A stretch of 64,000 bases of DNA from Merluccius polli (Eukaryota; Chordata; Actinopteri; Gadiformes; Merlucciidae). The stretch covers positions 59,468 through 123,467 of the forward strand of contig JAOPHQ010000618.1 in assembly GCA_030340625.1 (NCBI GenBank), written 5' to 3'. The first letter of the stretch is position 1. Each line of letters opens with the position of its first letter. Below the pieces are notes generated by a model, which was given only the letters and a program-made list of their open reading frames with translations, made no database searches and had not been told where the DNA came from. Shown here piece after piece: positions 1-15,329 of the stretch. The translations under genes and the position numbers were made by a program.

Positions 1-486
1 ATACTTTTGTGCTTCTGGGAAATGGGCCATTGCAATGACGTGAAATCATCATGGCGTATAATTGTAAATAAAGTCAAGATGTGGACGATTAGCAAGGTAT
101 ATAAAGTACATGTTGGATTTAATGTACATCATGAGTATTGGGACATACCGGTATGTTTGTGAGCATTGTTGGCCATTATAGCAGATGTTGGGCAACATTT
201 CTTTTAAAAGCTGTTTACCAAGGCCTCTTTCAACTCAAACTTAGAAGACTGCTGTGCAAGGTCCACAATATTGAGCATCAAACTCCCAATTGTAGTATAC
301 TGGGTTTGCTAAATAGTGGCTAATTATATTTCCAAAATGGCATGGTGGTGGGCCATGTGTAAACATAAGTGGGTACAGTTTTGCCTCTCTGAGTAGACAT
401 TTGACCAGTATCTAAGTATTTAACAATCAAAGCGGCTTCACAGTTTGTAGCAGACGACATTCCATCTCAATAGCAGCACAGTTACA

Positions 487-1794
487 AACATAATGGTAAC
501 GCTTTTTACATTAAGTAGACACTCATCAGCATTAATTGATACTTAACTAATGCTGAGTTCATCCTGAGTTAATGTAGGACTCATACCAACATCCCCTGGG
601 ATAGTTTTATTCCTCACCTCTCCACTGTGAAAGCTGGTGTGTGGTGACCGTTGTGGCGCATCATATATATCTGTCATCATATATATATGTCATATCCGCC
701 CTACACACTACGTAAAGTGCTTTGAGTATCTTGAAAAGAATCAGTAAAAAACTGTTATATCTTTATATTGTCACTTTACCTAGCGGGACACATAACTATT
801 AATTAATTATTAATTAACTTCTGGTTGTGGTTATATCTGTTGATACTACCTGAAAGGCCACACATAAACTCGTATGCTTGATTAATGTGGGAAAGTTTCA
901 CAGTGAATATGTCATAATATTTGGACTGCCAACAAATATATATGAATCTGAATCCGAGCAATTTACATCCGTCACTTCTACTGGAAGCAAAAGCTACATG
1001 GCCACATGTCTGTCTCCTGGATTGCAAAGAATCCTGCAGAAATGTTCCTATCCCAAAAACAGGAGTTAAGGTACGTTAATAAACAGATACCCGTTCAAAT
1101 AGTACTGTGGAATGGAGGTTGTGACATATGGGACATTAAATTCACGTTGTTTTAGTAATTAATTAATTAATTAATTAATTAATTAATAGTATTAATTCAT
1201 TTTAAGAAACATGTCTGAGTTAATCTGTAATCTGTATGACTTAGGTAAGCATTTATCATTAAAGACTGTCTGTAATTAAGACTGACTTCTGATTACTGAT
1301 GGAGTAACAGAGGCGTCACTAGGTTTTAAGGACAGGGGGGGCTTAGCCCCAAGGAGATGCACAGGGGGGGGGGGGGGGGGGGGGGACAGTCCGGCCTAAA
1401 GCCGGATGAATGGCCACCCTACTGCGAAGTGAAGGGAAACTGACAGATTTATGATCACCTTAAGTGATAAGTCCTTAATGACAGGTTATATGATTATTTA
1501 TGATGCTGGCCGCTTTATATTGAATTTGTCGGCATTTTGTTATTTAAAAAAAAATTAAATACAATTAAAATACAAACACCAAACTATTTAGGGGGGCTTA
1601 AGAATATTTTAGGGGGGCTTCAGCCCCCCTAAAACAGGCCTAACGACGCCACTGTGGAGTAACCATTCATCCATGGCTGAGTCCTCCATGAGTCTTACAT
1701 GAGTCCTACATTAACTCAGGATGAACTCAGCATTAGTTAAGTATCAATTAATGCTGATGAGTGTCTACTTAATGTAAAGCGTTACCAACATAAT
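487..1794. mobile_element. DNA transposon with long TIRs and 8-bp target-site duplication
   Basis: Element 495-1786 is flanked by AACATAAT at 487-494 and 1787-1794. Inverted arms of about 95 bases (495-585 and about 1698-1786) start GGTAACGCTTT and end GTAAAGCGTTACC. No transposase is visible. It contains a (TAAT)n run at 1156-1188 and a second element inserted at 1308-1654. Confidence 0.85.
1300..1662. mobile_element. hAT-type MITE nested in the previous element
   Basis: Element 1308-1654 (347 bp) with ends CAGAGGCGTCACTAGG and CGACGCCACTG and perfect 8-bp duplications TGGAGTAA at 1300-1307 and 1655-1662. It contains a run of about 23 G at 1363-1385 and no coding sequence. Confidence 0.9.
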
Positions 1795-1871
1795 GAATAC
1801 ACAATTAACCTAGCATCCTAATAAATGAGCTAGTGTTACACCACTTTATATTAGAGCCCTATACACTGTTA

Positions 1872-2308
1872 GGCCCCGATCAGAGCGCTTTTGCAGGTTG
1901 CAAAACACAAGGCACCCCTACAATTTTTTTTAAATAGCAGCTTGCTGCGTCTCTTTTTTTTTTTTTTTTGCTAGGCAACCACCGAATCACCTGTCCTTAG
2001 CCTAACCGTTATTTTTGCACTAATTTGTCTCCAAGCCTGCTTTTTTCTGTTGATGATGATCATGATAACTACAGTTAAAGTCGTATAACTCTGGGTATCC
2101 AGTCACAGCCACTACTAGTTTATCCTCCATCATGGTCTATCCGCTTGTTGTCGTCACCACCACAGGAGGCCCACCTCTCAATTCATCCGATTGGACAATG
2201 GGAAAAAACACAAATGACGTAGAGCGCTTTTCTGCTCTGAACAACTACTACAACAATTACAAAAAAGCTGCCCTTGGCTGCTAAAAAGCATAGTGTCTGA
2301 TCAGGGCC
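1872..2308. mobile_element. Harbinger-like MITE
   Basis: 437 bp with ends GGCCCCGATCAGAGCG and TCTGATCAGGGCC, flanked on both sides by TTA, the usual 3-bp PIF/Harbinger duplication. Non-coding. Confidence 0.65.
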
Positions 2309-6233
<3,925 letters not shown>

Positions 6234-6789
6234 TCATGGTGGGAGGCAGCATCGCTAGTACTAGTAGGTCTAACAGACCCCAATTTAGCTTAGACGTTAT
6301 ATAAACTGTTATGAAAGCTGCCTAAATGGCGGCTACTAAGCTTTGCTTGGCGGTAAAACAGCAAATTTGTGAAGGCGTTTCCGGTTAGACGTGAAGCTGT
6401 GTGGCGAGTGTGATACTCGATTCTGATTGGTCCATTACGGCATTTTGCTGTCTGTTGTTTTGTGGATAGCAGACCGCTGCTATGGACGCTGTTTCCAACT
6501 GTAGAATCTCTTTTTTTGCGGAAGGAATACAATTACTTAATATTTTAAATCAATGAAATCATTTTTTTGTTATATTTTGTGTCAACTTATTGATTTATTT
6601 AGTAAGTAGCCGTGTAATAAGCGGGATAAAGTCGCGTCGGGTCGCTGTACATTGGTTAGGCCTACATAAAAAGCAAGTGAAGGAAACCGCTCGCTCTGCG
6701 AGCCAAATAAATAATGACAAACAAGTCTGTTCAGGTTCAGGTTACTTTATATGTGTAGCTGCAGATAAGGAAAATACACATAACAGATA

Positions 6790-7260
6790 AACATAACAAA
6801 GCAAGACACACATACATAAATGCTAAATAAATATTATCTGTGCAAAGGTCGCTACGACCGGTTCAATGGCTACCATCATGCAAAGGGTGGACGTCATTTG
6901 AAATTGAGCCAGTGATCTGCTGTAACTGTCTAATGTACGGGACGCTGGGTTGAGCTGTGACTCACCAATCAGCTTGCTCGACCATTTAAACATTTGGTTC
7001 CGGTTCTTAAGGGATAGGTTTCCCAACCATGACACCAGAGAAAAAGATAAAATAGATTCAATAAATGTACAGTAAAATAAGGTCAACATGGTTTTGTCGA
7101 TGTGGAAATAGGCCTGAAATAGGTGGTGTGAGACTCCTCACACCACTTACACCACTTGACAAAGTCGCCGATGACCGGGCCGTTGCTGGTGTTATTGTCT
7201 TGGAGCCGACTGACAATAACAGAATCATCAGCATATTTAAAGATGGTCCCAATTTCCCAC
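6790..7260 (-). pseudogene. LINE reverse-transcriptase remnant
   Basis: On the minus strand, 7260-7090 encodes the RT catalytic region (KYADDSVIVS; YADD box at 7235-7224). After an internal deletion, 7089-6823 encodes the ORF C-terminus (FIESILSFSLVSWLGNLSLK). It is a dead fragment of a fish non-LTR retrotransposon; its clade is not assigned. Confidence 0.8.
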
Positions 7261-7491
7261 CTGTTCTTATTACTCCAGTAAATAGAGACGATTTTAGTAA
7301 CGACCTGGCAAAAAAAAACTTTCTAAACAGTCCCATCCGAGTCCGGTCCAAGTTGACAGTTATTAACGTTTCGTTTAGCGCATTCATTTAGACCGACGAT
7401 AAGTAAGGGATAATCCACGACGAGGTGTGGGCATGTATCGAAAAATAATGCACGACGCGGGGGCTAAGAAGGGTTTGCCTCCGCAAACATC

Positions 7492-8548
7492 AGTCAACAT
7501 GAGATTCATATGGAGTACGGACGTTACCTTATACTCCAGTAAATAGAGGCGATCGTAGTAACGACATGGCAACGTTACCTTATTACTCCAGTAAATAGAG
7601 ACGATCTTAGTAACGACATGGCAACGGGAAAGCTTTCTGAATGTAGTCCCCCTCGAGTCCGGTCCAAGTTGACAGAACTCTGTTAACGTTTCGTTCAGCG
7701 CATTCATCTTCAGACCGGTGATAAGACTGCTTGCGTCATGGCCGTGCATGTTATCGAAAAATAATGCACACCTCTCCAGCCAATCTGAATCGAGTAAGCT
7801 ATTCAACTGGGCCATAGTATAAGATTGCTTATGTTACGATCACTTCATAGCTGTGCCTGTGCAGTTATCGAAAGTTAATCAACACCCCTCCAGTCAATCA
7901 GAACGGAGTCATTTGATTGGACAAGAGGCATTCCTTGAGTGCTGATATTCAGTATAAAAACACTGGGACTTTTAACTATACATGGATCACTCCGCTTGAC
8001 ATGTGTTCTAATAACCGTTAATTACATCAACTATCGTTATCTAAGAACATATTCTTATAAACAAAGATAAATGTACATGATGCAAAGAAGCTGGCCTGCG
8101 TTAACGTGTAGACCTACACAGTAAGCTAGTGTGCAGGAACATGTTTTTGTTGCTTGGCAATCTAGTCTGGCAATGATTTTTGTTGAGCCAAATAAATAAT
8201 GACAAATAAGTCTGTTCAGGTTCAGGTTACTTTATTTGTAGCTGCAGGTAGAATTGGTTTCCAGTAATAGAACTGACACAACATCCCGACACAACATTCC
8301 AGAGACAACAAAGACAGCAAATAGATATAACAGATAAACATAACAAAACAAGACACAAATAAATAAATGTTGCCACCATATTATCAGTGCAAGGTCTCTA
8401 CAACCGGTTCAACTCAGTGATGGCTGTCGGAACAAAGCTGTTTTTATACCGCTTTGTTCTGCCCTTTGGACTGTACATTCAGAAGGAAGAAGCTGAAATG
8501 CATCATGCAAAGGGTGGGAGACGTCATTTGAAATTGAGCCAGTGATCT
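7492..8548. repeat. repeat block P, duplicated at 10826-11911
   Basis: About 1.06 kb nearly identical in order to 10826-11911. It begins with the flank CATGAGATTCATATGG, then 52-bp minisatellite units, then ATAATGCACACC and CCAATC sequence, and ends in a minus-strand LINE tail. The two blocks are in direct orientation. Confidence 0.85.
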
Positions 8549-8560
8549 AGCCTGGCTCCG
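8190..8560 (-). mobile_element. LINE 3' tail
   Basis: Minus-strand sequence matches the C-terminal coding end and 3' UTR seen again at 11570-11985, including the typical 'CRTKxYKNSFVPAAI'-like ending in degenerate form. 5'-truncated, as usual for LINEs. Confidence 0.65.
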
Positions 8561-9006
8561 CCCGCCTACGTACTTCCGCTCAATTTTCATTTCACTTCAG
8601 CACTAAGGTCTGGCAGTGCTGTATGTTAGAACGATTTCTTTTCCCTGAAATGTGCCTTCCAATCAGCGAACAGGAGGCGCGGCCTGAGAACAGTGACGTA
8701 GAGGTCGTGCGCGAATTTCAGTTATTGAGCGTAAGTACGGAGGCGGGCGGAACCAGGCTAATGCTAATGCTCACTGCATCTGCCGTTTGTATACTGCGCG
8801 CAACGTGGTTTCTGGCGCATGAAATACGTCACGACCAAACGTTAGCGATTGGTTAAGGCAGATCCAGAGTGGCACTGGGCAGAGCCAATAGGTTTTAAAC
8901 TTCAACAGCACCCGCCTTCAAGTGAGAAATCGTTTGTCTCTACAGCACTGCTAGACCTTTAGTATGAATGAAATGAGTACCAAGGTCTAGTTAGGACTAG
9001 GCTAGG

Positions 9007-10246
9007 GCGATGCTAGGCTTCAGCGGCACTATGACGCTCAGCCCGTATTCAAAGGGACATCAAGCACCATACAGAACGAACTATTAGACTGCATGTATGA
9101 AGTGGACAGGGACGAGATAGCCAAACAAGTGGACGAGACATCATTTGTTGCTGTACAGGCCGACAAGACAACGGATGTCTCCTGTAAATCACAGATGGTG
9201 GTTGTGCTGCGATACCTTTTGCCATGTAACACAGTGACAGTTAAGCGTTGTTCTTGTCAATTTTGTGTCTGTTTATGTTTGTCCCGTCTTATATGTCCCC
9301 ACTCCTGGCCTGCACCTTGTCGTGGTGGCTTTAAACCAAGACAGGCCATTCTGAATCTTTTCTTTCACAGCTATTATCTTTGATTTCTCCTCCAGGACAC
9401 TGCCTATGGGAGGTGTACTCCATGGTAACATGATATTGGGTTCTTATAGTCGCTCTTACAGCTGCACTAGTGTCATTTTAGGTTTGCGGAAGCTTAGTTT
9501 AAAGTTTAAAAACCTTTTAAAAACTATACTTTCATTATTGCAATGTTTTGATGTCAGCAATAAAAGATTAAAAGCTGCACGAATGTACTTTATTAATTAA
9601 ATATATATGATACATGGATAACAGTCACTTAGTTCAAAAACCAAAAGCCCAGCATACTGAATAGTGTTAAAGTATATTTTATTTGTAATGGTTGTGACAG
9701 CCCCAGTGCCTGCCTGCTGTCCTGGTTATCTTTCCACAGTTCCTTGTGGGTGGAGCTGAGGGCTGAATAGAGAATGGGAAACACCAAGCCAGGGCTACAA
9801 ACAGCATGGTGGGACACTGACACGTAAGTTAGACCAATGAAGAAAGCTCAATCTCTATTTTGAAATACTTTTGCTTTTTTATGAAAATTACCAATTTTAT
9901 TTGTAATATATTAGGGCTGTAACTTTTTCCAAAAATGAATTTCAAACAAATTTAAAATGCCCCGTAATTTGTTTGAATATATTCTAATACCCCCTCCACA
10001 TTAGCTTGGTTTACTGATAGGTTTAGATGCTGTTTAGCGTATTACTGCCTTCCACAGGTCAGATGTTGAACTAGATTTTTACATACAGTCCTGTGTTGTG
10101 CAGGATAGCCGGGAGCAGGCGGAGTCAACCTCTAAATCGCCACGATTGCGAAAACAAACAGGTGACGTCACGGACACTGGTACGTCATTTAAAAAAAAAA
10201 AAATTAGCCTAGCCCCACCTGTTTTTTACATGTAGAAACGCCACTG
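9007..10246 (+). mobile_element. 5'-truncated hAT transposon copy
   Basis: Matches 29380-30598 over about 1.2 kb and ends in the same CGCCACTG terminus at 10246. Bases 9093-9242 encode a transposase remnant (QVDETSFVAVQADKTTDV), typical of ZMYM1-like hAT transposases. The left end is missing. Confidence 0.8.
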
Positions 10247-10825
10247 AACAAAGTCCTACCCTATAGCCTATATATATCTCTTTTTTTTCACGACACCTAT
10301 TATTAAATAACATATTTGGTAGCCTAAAATCATTTTGTTATATTTTGTGTCAACTTATTGATTTATTTAGTAAGTAGCCGTGTAATAAGCGGGATAAATT
10401 CGCGTCGGGGTGTATTTCGCAAAAATGATCGGCTGCACATTATTCGTTAGGCCTACATAAAAAGCAAGTGAAGGAAACATATTGAATCTGACCGGTCTGA
10501 GCAAACGATATCTTGTTTTTGTGGTCAAATTATATCCTTCAAACATCGTCTAGCAATGACATTGCTATACGATATGTAATGGATCTTAGCCCCCGCAGCG
10601 TGCATTATTTTTCGGTAACCGCACACCTTCCAGATTATTCCGCTTATACCATGGCCACTTGTGAATCATTAAAATATAAGGGTGTTGATTCATATTTTGG
10701 GGGCAATTCTGTCTCAAAATTACAACTTTTAGCTCGCACTATTGTTTGTGTTCCTGGAAACAAACGGCAAATGACCGGAGAAATATATGGGTCTGACTAA
10801 TGCCTGGGTCTGACTAATGCCTAAT

Positions 10826-11911
10826 GTCAGTTAACATGAGATTCATATGGAATGCGGACGTTACCTTATTACTCCAGTAAATAGAGACGATCTTAGTAAC
10901 GACCTGGCAACGTTACCTTATTACTCCAGTAAATAGAGACGATCTTAGTAACGACATGGCAACGTTACCTTATTACTCCAGTAAATAGAGACGATCTTAG
11001 TAACGACCTGGCAAAAAAAACTTTCTAAACAGTCCCATCCGAGTCCGTTCCAAGTTGACAGTTATTAACGTTTCGTTTAGTGCATTAATTTAGACCGGCG
11101 ATAAGACTGCTTGCATCATGGCCGTGCATGTTATCGAAAAATAATGCACACCCCTCCAGCCAATCAGAATCGAGTATTCAACCGGGCCATAGTATAGGAT
11201 TGCTTGTTACGATCACTTCATAGCTGTGCAGTTATCGAAAGTTAATCAACACCCCTCCAGTCAATCAGAACGGAGTCATTTGTTTGGACAAGAGGCATTC
11301 CTTGAGTGCTGATATTCAGTATAAAAACACTGGGACTTTTAACTATACATGGATCACTCCGCTTGACATGTGTTCTAATAACCGTTAATTTAATCAACGA
11401 TCGTTATCCAACAACGTATTCTTATAAACAAAGATACATGTACATGATACAAAGAAACTGGCCTACGTTAACGTGTAGACCTACACAGCAAGCTAGTGTG
11501 CAGGAACATGTTTGTGTTGCTTGGCAACAATCTAGTCTAGCAACTATTTTTGTTGAGCCAAAAAAATAATGACAAACAAGTCTGTTCAGGTTACTTTAAT
11601 TGTAGCTGCAGGTAGAATCGTTTTACAGTAATAGAAAGAGTCTACATCGTGACCCAACATTCCACAGACAACAAAGACAGCACAATAGACATAACATAAA
11701 CAAAACAAGACACAAATAAATGAATGTTGCCACCATATTATCAGTGCAAAGGTCTCTACAACCGGTTCAACTCAGTGATGGCTGCTGGAACAAAGCTGTT
11801 TTTATACTGCTTTGTTCTGCACTTTGGACTCTAAACCTACATCCAGAAGGAAGAAGCTGAAATTCATCATGCAAAGGGTGGGAGACGTCATTGAAATTGA
11901 GCCAGTGATCT
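10826..11911. repeat. repeat block Q, second copy of 7492-8548
   Basis: Direct repeat of block P. It has three 52-bp minisatellite units at 10858-11014 where P has two. The stretch 10341-10480 also repeats 6557-6690, so the duplication probably reached further. Confidence 0.85.
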
Positions 11912-12000
11912 GCTGTAACTGTCTAATGTACGGGACGCTGGGTTATAAGCTGTGACTCACCAATCAGCTTGCTCGACCATTTAAACATTTGGTTTAGAGA
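11570..12000 (-). mobile_element. LINE 3' tail
   Basis: Minus-strand LINE tail matching 6790-7000 and 8190-8560. It encodes a degenerate ORF end followed by an A/T-rich 3' UTR. Confidence 0.65.
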
Positions 12001-12333
12001 GTTCCGGTTGTTAAGGGATAGGTTTTCAAACCATGACACCAACCTAAAACCCTCACCCTAATATGAAACCCTAACCCTATTATGACACCATTTAACATTA
12101 GGGTGGGTGGTAGTTCATTTTTCTTTAATAACTTTTTTTCTGAAGGTTGGAAAGACTCACAACCAATGTCTGTGTGATGGTTTATGGGGACGCTGAACAC
12201 GCCAGTCTTACGCCAGTGTACGGAAGTGGTTTCTGGTACTTCAGGTTAACTTAGAAACGTCTTGTTTGGATCCGTTGGAACGGGCGAGCCAACTTAAAAG
12301 TCTCTAAGATCATCAGAACAAAAGTTATTCAAG

Positions 12334-14190
12334 AAAGGACAATTCCGGCGCAAAATGAGACCATATGATCATAACACATGTCCACCGAGTTGGACCGTTC
12401 TCTGGGATCAGTTTTCATTCTAGTCGAATGGAACCAAAGTCCTCCAAAACCGCTAATTAGCTTATAACGCTAGCTGTAGGGGCAGATATTCATGTATAAT
12501 AAATCGCAATTCAGTGTTTCCCCTAGAAATTTTTCCAGCAGTGGTGCTGTTACGTAACGGAGGCAAGCCGCACGCGGCGGCGCGCAGGGGTCTGGGGGCA
12601 TTCACCTCCGGAAGATTTTTTTTTTAATAACCCCTTAAACCATAACTTCTGGCAAGTTTTGTGGATAGAAATGGACATTTTGAGACAAATATGATATACC
12701 ATCAACAGATTTAATATTGGAGCACGTACCTTGAACTGGTCAGAAACAGAAATCTTGATTTTATAATTTTAGACAGGATTACTCATGTTTTTCTTTTGTG
12801 TTAATTTTAAGCTTTTATTTACATTATTGGTAGAAATTGATTGGGGCAAAAAATATTGAAAATGTTGTCTTAAAGGGGAAATGAACCCAAAAACAACACT
12901 ATGCTCCAACACTATATTTCATCACATGAATAAAGTTGATTGTGCTGCCATCAAATGTACTAACTCCATATAAAAAAGAAAAGAATTTAACGGCTACAGT
13001 AACGGTGATTTTCATCAAATCACCGGAAGAAAAATGCAGGACTAAGTTATGAACGTTCTGAATGTGAATCTTCAGGAGAGCAGCCCTCTCGGACACACAC
13101 ACACAGGGGTTGAAATAAGGCTGTTTTACTCGCCAAATGCGAGTAATTTTTGTATTTGTCGAGTAATTTATGAAGACCACTCGCCACTCTGGCGAGTAAT
13201 CTAAGAATTCGCCGCGATTGCCGCGGACCCGCCAGCAACGGACCCGCTAGCCGCGGACCCGACCGCGCAGCACCCACCGCCGTCTACAATCGCTGTTACC
13301 GCTGTTTTATTATCATCCGCACTCCCACACCGTCACCGGGGCTTCATAGTAATGTGTCCGAATAGAGCAGCCCTCTCGGACACACACATGCTGTTACCGC
13401 TGTAACATGCTGTTAACAGCGATTGTAGACGGCGGTGGGTGCTGCGCGGTCGGGTCCGCGGCTAGTGGGTCCGTTGCTGGCGGGTCCGCGGCAATCGCGG
13501 CGAATTCTTAGATTACTCGCCAGAGTGGCGAGTGGTCTTCATAAATTACTCGACAAATACAAAAATTACTCGCATTTGGTGAGTAAAACAGCCTTATTTC
13601 AACCCCTGTGTGTGTGTGTGTCCGAGAGGGCTGCTCTCCTGAAGATTCACATTCAGAACGTTCATAACTTGTAGTCCTGCATTTTTCTTCCGGTGATTTG
13701 ATGACGCGTCAAATCACCGTTACTGTAGCCGTTAAATTCTTTTCTTTTTTATATGGAGTTAGTACATTTGATGGCAGCACAATCAACTTTATTCATGTGA
13801 TGAAATATAGTGTTGGAGGCGAGCATAGTGTTGTTTTTGGGTTCATTTCCCCTTTAACGCTTGGCAATTTCAAGATGACGTTGTAGTTGTGCTAAATACC
13901 GATCATGTGAAGATTTTTGCAGTGGCGCTGATTTTCCAGCAGTGGCGCTGCGCCACTGCTGAATACATAGTAGGGGAAACAGTGCGCAATTCTATGCCAT
14001 TAACAAGGCTCAAAATCGCACCACACTTCCACGGCAGCATAATTAGGGTCCCTACATGTAAAACGAAGCATTGAGAACTTTCTAAGTGTACAGACAGTTT
14101 ATTAAAAAGAAAGTTTAGAAAGCCAGTGCCTTCACGAAAACAAGCGGGTGCCATCTTTGGAAAACAGTCACGACCAGTCGAGCGATGTCT
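12334..14190. mobile_element. MITE copy split by a fold-back insertion
   Basis: Left end AAAGGACAATTCCGG matches the intact copy at 62733-63314, and the interior resumes at 13985 after the inserted element. The right terminal repeat is missing. Confidence 0.8.
12505..13992. mobile_element. fold-back hAT-like element with arms of about 430 bp
   Basis: Element 12513-13984 with termini AGTGTTTCCCCTA and TAGGGGAAACAGTG, flanked by CGCAATTC at 12505-12512 and 13985-13992. Internal inverted arms 12871-13299 and 13413-13857 enclose a spacer of about 113 bp. Each arm carries the same chance open frame, so these frames are not genes. Confidence 0.88.
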
Positions 14191-14259
14191 AACTGTTCTT
14201 AATTGCCACCGACCACTCCCGCCGAGGGACTGCAGATGGAAATATCTGGCGTAATGTAT

Positions 14260-15110
14260 GCTATTTAAAGGTACACTGTGTAGAATTTGGTGGCATCTAG
14301 TGGAACAGACTTGGCAGAAATGTAATATAATATTCATAAGTATGTGTTCATTAGTGTATAATGACCTGAAAATAATAATCGTGTTTTTTGCGTTTGCTTG
14401 CAATGAGCCGTTTGTATCTACATGGGGAGTGGGTCGCCTTCCACAGAGGCCACCATGTTGCACCGCCATGTTTCTACAGTAGCCCAGAACGGACAAACGT
14501 CTCTAGATAAATAAAGCCTTCGCTGTTGCTTATTGTTGTTGAGACTCAAATAGATTAGTTCTAGTTAGTTAGTTAGTCTCACGTTACAAAATGTTCAGAA
14601 TGGATGTAACATTAAAATGTCTGTTTAGAGATGTACCCCGCTAGCTCCGCAACAGTAAAAGCAGGTAAAACACTGCGTGGCCAGTGGAGCTCCAGTGTGA
14701 ATGTAACACACATACTGGATACAGGTGACTTTCCATATGTGGACATTGGTGAAACTATCGCAGACTTAAATAAAACCGGACTCGGATGGGACTAGTTTAG
14801 AAAGTTTCCCTGTTGCCATGTCGTTACTAAGATCGTCTCTATTTACTGGAGTAATAAGGTAACGTTGCCATGTCGTTACTAAGATCGTCTCTATTTACTG
14901 GAGTAATAAGGTAACGTTGCCATGTCGTTACTAAGATCGTCTCTATTTACTGGAGTAATAAGCTAACGTTGCCAGGTCGTTACTAAGATCGTCTCTATTT
15001 ACTTGAGTAATAATTTAGTTGACAGGTCGTTACTAAGATCGTCTCTATTTACTGGAGTAATAACGTAATGTCTGCATTCCATATGAATCTCATGTTAACT
15101 GATTGCGTTC
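14260..15110. mobile_element. minisatellite-bearing interspersed repeat, copy 1
   Basis: Starts GGTACACTGTGTAGAATTTGG, runs through CATGGGGAGTGGGTCGCC and CCGGACTCGGATGGGAC, then five 52-bp units (14812-15062), then CATATGAATCTCATGTTAAC. The same order recurs at 17878-19100 and 19676-22520. Confidence 0.8.
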
Positions 15111-15288
15111 CAGGCATTCGTCAGACCCATATATTACATTTGCCGTTTGTTTCCAAGAACACGCAAAATGATAATTCCTGTCCAAAACAAAACTTGAATA
15201 AACTTGTCCAGGAAGGAAGGTTTAAAACTGCTCATTCTGGGAAGAATCCACAAATGTCAAGTTTGTTGTTCCTCCATGTTGTCCCTCC

Positions 15289-15290
<2 letters not shown>

Positions 15291-15325
<35 letters not shown>
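15291..15325. repeat. (CA)n microsatellite
   Basis: Pure CA repeat. Confidence 0.95.
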
Positions 15326-15327
<2 letters not shown>

Positions 15328-15329
15328 AA

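Noticed and set aside
7058..7391. Overlapping frames of about 108 codons on both strands
   Set aside because: They fuse a LINE RT fragment with minisatellite sequence; not a gene.
12042..12110. Telomere-like CCCTAA motifs (also near 21121-21146)
   Set aside because: Only a few irregular copies; too short and degenerate to call an interstitial telomere.
13047..13886. Similar frames on opposite strands (MGAARSGPRL...)
   Set aside because: They are mirror images produced by the arms of the fold-back element.
13903..14496. 197-codon minus-strand frame
   Set aside because: It crosses the boundary between a MITE and another repeat, and part recurs at 62903-63172 only because the MITE recurs. No domain recognised.
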